Below are positions 12,767 through 16,220 of a stretch of DNA of 16,220 bases, one piece after another. Under the pieces are notes generated by a model that was not told where the DNA came from, did not search any database, and saw only the letters and a list, made by a program, of their open reading frames with translations. The translations under genes and the position numbers were made by a program. The DNA is from JBDZUZ01 sp040255445 (GTDB lineage Bacteria > Planctomycetota > Phycisphaerae > Phycisphaerales > UBA1924): the NCBI GenBank assembly GCA_040255445.1, contig JBDZUZ010000085.1, forward strand, positions 1 through 16,220, read 5' to 3'. Position 1 is the first letter of the stretch, and the number at the start of each line of letters is the position of its first letter.

Positions 12767-14083
12767 ATGGCGAAGAAGGTCAAGGCAGGAGCGGCGGCGA
12801 AGGCCGGGAAGAAGCAGGCAAAGGCCGGCGCGACAGGGCCCAAGACCGGCAAGCGGACCGCGGTCGCCGCGGCCGATGGCGGTATCTCGGTACACGAGTA
12901 CCGTGAACGCCGCGAGCGGATTCTCGAGGAGCTTGGTGATGCCGTGGGTTTGGTCTTTGCCGGTGATGGCGCTGCGCCGCTCGTCGGGCAGTGGCGGGCT
13001 GATACCAACTTCCGCTACCTGACCGGCATCGGCGATGAGGGCGGCGCTGCGGTGCTGTTCGATCCGCTCGGCGAAGATGAACGGCGGCGGTGCATCCTGT
13101 TCCTGCGGCCGCTGAATCCGGAGATGGAAGCCTGGGACGGGTATCGCGATCCGATCAGCGATGAGCTCAAAGCGCGGTATGGCTTCGAGACGGTGATGCG
13201 GACCAACGCGCTGCCGCGGATGCTCACCAACGCCGCGCGGCTGCGCAAGCGCCTGGCGGTGCTGCACCCGCCGTCGGTGTACGACGCCCCGGTGACGCAG
13301 GACCTCGCCGCGTTCCGCAAGGTGAGCGAGCGAGTGCTCGGGTGCGCGATGCTGGACAAGACGCAGGTGCTGCCGACGCTGCGTGGGGTGAAGAGCGAGG
13401 CGGAGCTGGATTTGATGCGGAAGGCGGCCGCGGCGACCGCGAGAGCGTACGACGCGGCGGTGGGCGCGATCCGGGCCGATGTGCGTGAGATCGATGTGCA
13501 GCGGGCGATGGAGCGGGCGTGGCAGGAGGCGGGGGCCGAGGCCTGGGCGTACAACCCGATCATCGGGGCGGGGCTGAACTCGACGGTGCTGCACTACGGC
13601 GCGAACCGGGAGACGATGCGCGACGGCGAGGTGCTGCTCATCGATGCGGGCGCTTCGTATCGGGGTTATGCGTGCGATGTCACGCGGACCTATCCGGTGA
13701 ACGGGTCATTCACGAAGCGGCAGCGCGAGGTCTATGAGGCGGTGCTGGAAGCGCAGGCCGCGGCGATCGAGGCGACGCGGCCGGGCGCGCGGTTCCACCA
13801 GATCGATGAGGCCGCGCGGAAGGTGCTCCGCAAGGCGGGCCTGGAGAACCGCTACATCCACGGCATCGGGCATCACCTGGGGCTGGAGGTGCACGACTCA
13901 ACGCCCGACGGCGAGCTCAAGCCGGGGATGGTCATCACGATCGAGCCGGGCGCGTACCTCCCCGAGGAGAAGATCGGCGTCCGCATCGAGGACGACATCC
14001 TCGTCACCAAGTCCGGCAATGAGAACCTGACGCGGGCGATCCCCAAGAGCGTGAAGGAGATCGAGTCGCTGCTGCGGGGTTGA
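12767..14083 (+). CDS. pepP: Xaa-Pro aminopeptidase (aminopeptidase P, M24B)
   Basis: The 438-residue protein removes N-terminal residues preceding proline, using two Mn ions in a pita-bread fold. The ligands are all present: Asp293 in LIDAGA, Asp304 in CDVTRTYP, His369 in GIGHHLGLEVHD, Glu393 in TIEPGAY and Glu407 in VRIEDDILVT. His376 (VHD) is the usual catalytic helper. An N-terminal creatinase-type domain spans about 40-180. Residues 1-36 are a Lys/Ala-rich low-complexity stretch, unusual for the family; it could be a flexible linker if the protein is fused to TilS, or a nucleic-acid-binding tail. ATG 12767 is backed by GAGGAG at 12755-12760. It ends 20 bp from the convergent mscS-type gene. 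It is probably cytoplasmic. Confidence 0.92.
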   Translation: MAKKVKAGAAAKAGKKQAKAGATGPKTGKRTAVAAADGGISVHEYRERRERILEELGDAVGLVFAGDGAAPLVGQWRADTNFRYLTGIGDEGGAAVLFDPLGEDERRRCILFLRPLNPEMEAWDGYRDPISDELKARYGFETVMRTNALPRMLTNAARLRKRLAVLHPPSVYDAPVTQDLAAFRKVSERVLGCAMLDKTQVLPTLRGVKSEAELDLMRKAAAATARAYDAAVGAIRADVREIDVQRAMERAWQEAGAEAWAYNPIIGAGLNSTVLHYGANRETMRDGEVLLIDAGASYRGYACDVTRTYPVNGSFTKRQREVYEAVLEAQAAAIEATRPGARFHQIDEAARKVLRKAGLENRYIHGIGHHLGLEVHDSTPDGELKPGMVITIEPGAYLPEEKIGVRIEDDILVTKSGNENLTRAIPKSVKEIESLLRG

Positions 14084-14103
14084 GCCGCGGCGGCGACTCT
14101 TGA

Positions 14104-15423
14104 TCAGCCGGCGGCCCCGGGCGCGAGCCTGGGGGCTTCGCCGCCGTGGTGGTAGACATGCAGGTCGCGCTGAGGGAACGGGATCGTGATGTCCTGCGCA
14201 TCGAAACCTTCCTTGACGCGGCGGGTGCACTCCCAGAAGACCATCCAGTGGTCGGGTGTGTTGGCCCAGACGCGGCAGATGATGTCGACCGAGGACTCGC
14301 CGAGCTTGGCGACCTGGATCACCGGCGCGGGGTCCTTGTGCGTGAGCGGGTGGGAGGTGATGACCTCCTGGATGATCGACATCGCCTTGCCGATGTCGTC
14401 GCTGTAGCTGATGCCGAAGGTCATGTCGACGCGGCGCGTCGGGTTGCCGGTGATGTTGGTGATCACGCCGTTCCAGACGGCGTTGTTGGGGATGGTGATC
14501 TTTTGGTTGTCTCCGGTGGTCACGGCGGTCGAGACCAGGGTCATGTTCGTGACCTTGGCGGTCACGCCCGCGGCGGTGATGACATCGCCGACGTCGAACG
14601 GCCGGTAGAGCAGGATGAGGATGCCGCTCGCGAAGTTGCTCAGCGTGCCCTGCAGCGCGAGGCCGATGACCAGGCCCGCAGCGCCGATCGCGGCGACCAG
14701 CGGCCCGATGTTGAAGCCGAGCATCGAGACGGCGACAACGAAGCCGATGATCATGACGATCTTCGCGGAGAGCCCGGCGAGGAAGCTCTTGAGGAGCTGC
14801 GAGGCCCCCTTGAAGCGGTTGACCGCCTTGCCGACGGCGAAGGCGACGAGGCGTGCCGCGATCCAGAAGGCGAGCAGCGTCATCAGGGCCTTGAAGATGT
14901 TCAGCCCGAGCCGGATGCCGCCGTCATCGGCGGTGAGCCAGGTGCGGAACTTGATCCACAGGGCGGATGGGCTGCCGACCGTCGGCGCCGAGGCGGTCAC
15001 GGCCTTGACGTACGCCTCCATGTCCTTGATGTCACCGCCCTTGGCCTGCAGCGATGCGAGCACGACGCCGAGCCGCTCGGCGACGCGGTTGCGCTGCAGC
15101 GTGAGGTTGGTTTCTTCGAGGGCGAGCCGGGTCTGTACCTCGCCGGTCGCGGTGAGGAGCTGGGTCTGAACGTCGGCGAGCGTGCTGGCCGTCGTCCGCA
15201 GCTCCGCCATCCATGCTTCCGCCACGGCCGCGACCTCGTCCTTGGTGAGCGGGCGGATGCGGATGCGGACGGTCTCGTTGTCCAAAGAAAGCGGGGGGAG
15301 CTCGGCGAGCGGCCGGGTGGCGAGAACGGGCTGGACGGCCGGCGGCGGCGCCTCGCCTTGCCCGAAGGCAGCGGGAACAAGTGCGAGCAGACACGCGAGC
15401 ATCACGGCCCGGAAGATGTTCAT
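14104..15423 (-). CDS. MscS-family mechanosensitive channel with N-terminal periplasmic coiled region
   Basis: This 439-residue protein has a signal peptide or first membrane segment (MNIFRAVMLACLLALVPAAF, 1-20), then a periplasmic, helix-rich stretch (about 45-160) likely to form coiled coils. Membrane helices follow at about 176-198 and 217-236, then the pore helix and beta-domain signature at 241-280 (GAAGLVIGLALQGTLSNFASG, LLYRPFDVGD). A beta domain with KITIPNN (308-314) and the usual C-terminal ITIPFPQRDLHVY (412-424) complete the channel. MscS-type channels release solutes on hypo-osmotic shock in the inner membrane. ATG 15421-15423 is chosen because AAGGAG lies 7 nt upstream on the minus strand and the signal sequence begins there. 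The frame stays open to 15525 without domain sense. It is convergent with pepP. Confidence 0.9.
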   Translation of the reverse strand: MNIFRAVMLACLLALVPAAFGQGEAPPPAVQPVLATRPLAELPPLSLDNETVRIRIRPLTKDEVAAVAEAWMAELRTTASTLADVQTQLLTATGEVQTRLALEETNLTLQRNRVAERLGVVLASLQAKGGDIKDMEAYVKAVTASAPTVGSPSALWIKFRTWLTADDGGIRLGLNIFKALMTLLAFWIAARLVAFAVGKAVNRFKGASQLLKSFLAGLSAKIVMIIGFVVAVSMLGFNIGPLVAAIGAAGLVIGLALQGTLSNFASGILILLYRPFDVGDVITAAGVTAKVTNMTLVSTAVTTGDNQKITIPNNAVWNGVITNITGNPTRRVDMTFGISYSDDIGKAMSIIQEVITSHPLTHKDPAPVIQVAKLGESSVDIICRVWANTPDHWMVFWECTRRVKEGFDAQDITIPFPQRDLHVYHHGGEAPRLAPGAAG

Positions 15424-15460
15424 CCTGGTAGCTCCTTGGGAGGTCGATCTCCGCGGGTCG

Positions 15461-15489
15461 AGGGTACAAGGCCACAGTGGTCCGGTCGA
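15461..15489 (-). promoter_or_regulatory. Possible promoter of the MscS-type gene
   Basis: On the minus strand TCGACC (15489-15484) and TACCCT (15466-15461) are 17 bp apart, about 38 nt before the ATG. They match the TTGACA/TATAAT consensus only in part. The predicted leader contains the AAGGAG ribosome-binding site. Confidence 0.35.
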
Positions 15490-15544
15490 GTCCGCGCGGT
15501 ATGCCGTCGTTCGCGCGAGTTCCACGCGTTCGTGATTTGGCGAT

Positions 15545-16220
15545 TTAGGCCAGTGCCGCCCGCAGCAGCGCTTCCGCGACCATCGCGAACATCAGCAGCG
15601 GCAGGTGCATGATCGAGCCGAAGAACACGGCGCGGGCGTGCGCCCTCGTCCGCGTGATCGCCAGCCGCACCGCCAGCGCGAAGAACGCCACCGACGACAC
15701 GATCGCGACAACCGGGTACACCAGCCCCAGCCACTCGGACATGTACAGCGCCGGCAGCACCGTCGCCGGCACCAGGAGCGCGGACCAGACGAGGATCGTC
15801 CTCGTCGTCCGCTCGCCGTTGCCGTCGGTCACATTGAGCACGCGGTAGCCGCCCTGCTCGTAGTCGTCCTTGTACATCCACGCGATCGCGAGGAAGTGGG
15901 GGATCTGCCACACGAACATCAGCGCGAAGAGCGACCACCCGCCGGCCTGCATTAGCGGGGACATGTCGGCATCGAACCCGATCTGCGTCCGCGCTGCGCA
16001 CCAGCCGATCAGCGGCGGGAGCGCGCCGGGGATCCCGCCGATCAGCGTCGCCAGCGTCGTCACCGGCTTGAGCGGCGTGTAGAGAAGCACGTACACCAGC
16101 AGACACGCCAGCGACACCAGCGCCGCGGCCAGCCCGCACACCGCCCACAGCAGCACGCAGCCCAGCACACCCAGCCCGATCCCGAAACTCAGCACCAGGC
16201 TGCCCCGCACCCGCGCCGAC
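15545..16220 (-). CDS. ctaB: Heme O synthase / protoheme IX farnesyltransferase, 3' part (5' end outside window)
   Basis: The last 225 residues of a UbiA-family prenyltransferase are visible, ending at TAA (15545-15547). YTPLKPVTTLATLIGGIPGA followed by LPPLIGW is the family's YT-x-LKR-x-T-x-x-N-x-x-IGG-x-x-GA-x-PP segment, and WQIPHFLAIAWMYKDDYEQG with GYRVL is the second signature (PHF and DY), diagnostic of CtaB/CyoE. Several hydrophobic helices surround these motifs, as expected for this inner-membrane enzyme. It attaches farnesyl to protoheme IX to make heme O for heme-copper oxidases. The first NDxxD motif lies upstream, outside the window. The typical YTPLKR arginine is proline here (YTPLKP). 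Cytochrome oxidase genes would be expected further along the minus strand upstream. Confidence 0.93.
   Translation of the reverse strand, partial: SARVRGSLVLSFGIGLGVLGCVLLWAVCGLAAALVSLACLLVYVLLYTPLKPVTTLATLIGGIPGALPPLIGWCAARTQIGFDADMSPLMQAGGWSLFALMFVWQIPHFLAIAWMYKDDYEQGGYRVLNVTDGNGERTTRTILVWSALLVPATVLPALYMSEWLGLVYPVVAIVSSVAFFALAVRLAITRTRAHARAVFFGSIMHLPLLMFAMVAEALLRAALA

Noticed and set aside
14084..14103. Terminator between pepP and the MscS-type gene
   Set aside because: There are only 20 bp with a weak GC-rich self-pairing and no T run on either strand.

Overview
This is a very GC-rich window of roughly 70 % G+C by eye. The gene set and style suggest a planctomycete, most likely of the Phycisphaerae/Phycisphaerales type. 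The hints are a PA14-like C-terminal domain, a compact mix of unrelated housekeeping genes, several genes without a Shine-Dalgarno (SD) sequence, and palindromic intergenic repeats. The taxonomic call is inference from style, not from a marker gene.

Layout, left to right. (1) The 3' end of a PA14-like protein (1-345, +), then a tRNA with anticodon CAT that has its own promoter and an intrinsic terminator (371-542). (2) A solitary small XRE/HTH regulator (555-869, +). (3) A 337-bp convergent gap (870-1206) with at least four palindromes and three 18-bp tandem units. (4) A PreA/DHOD-type flavoenzyme on the minus strand (1207-2409), divergent from an M48 membrane metalloprotease (2505-3962, +). 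(5) A co-directional block (3999-10862, +) that looks like arginine/ornithine catabolism: an M20 N-acyl-amino-acid hydrolase, a class III aminotransferase, AstA (arginine N-succinyltransferase), AstD (succinylglutamate-semialdehyde dehydrogenase) and an agmatinase/arginase-family ureohydrolase. (6) A second convergent gap (10863-11051) with two 38-nt hairpins in inverted orientation and 17-bp tandem units. (7) A small membrane/coiled-coil/HTH protein (11052-11690, -), divergent by 23 bp from tilS. tilS has no stop codon of its own and runs in frame into an aminopeptidase P gene (11714-14083, +). (8) An MscS-type mechanosensitive channel (14104-15423, -). (9) The 3' part of heme O synthase ctaB (15545 to beyond 16220, -).

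The most interesting biology is block 5. The canonical AST pathway uses AstA, AstB, AstC, AstD and AstE. No AstB (succinylarginine dihydrolase) or M14-type AstE (succinylglutamate desuccinylase) is visible here. A ureohydrolase and an M20 hydrolase sit at the two ends of the cluster instead. I infer a hybrid route in which the ureohydrolase removes urea from arginine or succinylarginine. AstA, the aminotransferase and AstD would carry the succinylated skeleton to N-succinylglutamate, and the M20 enzyme would release glutamate.

The second theme is structural. Three intergenic hairpins share a six-base CARAGC loop and a GTGSCACGC tail, although their stems differ. In two of them the inner 7-bp stem is almost fully replaced yet still pairs perfectly. 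All three lie between convergent genes. A third theme is SD-less starts with TAnnnT hexamers 6-8 nt upstream, which suggests leaderless transcripts.
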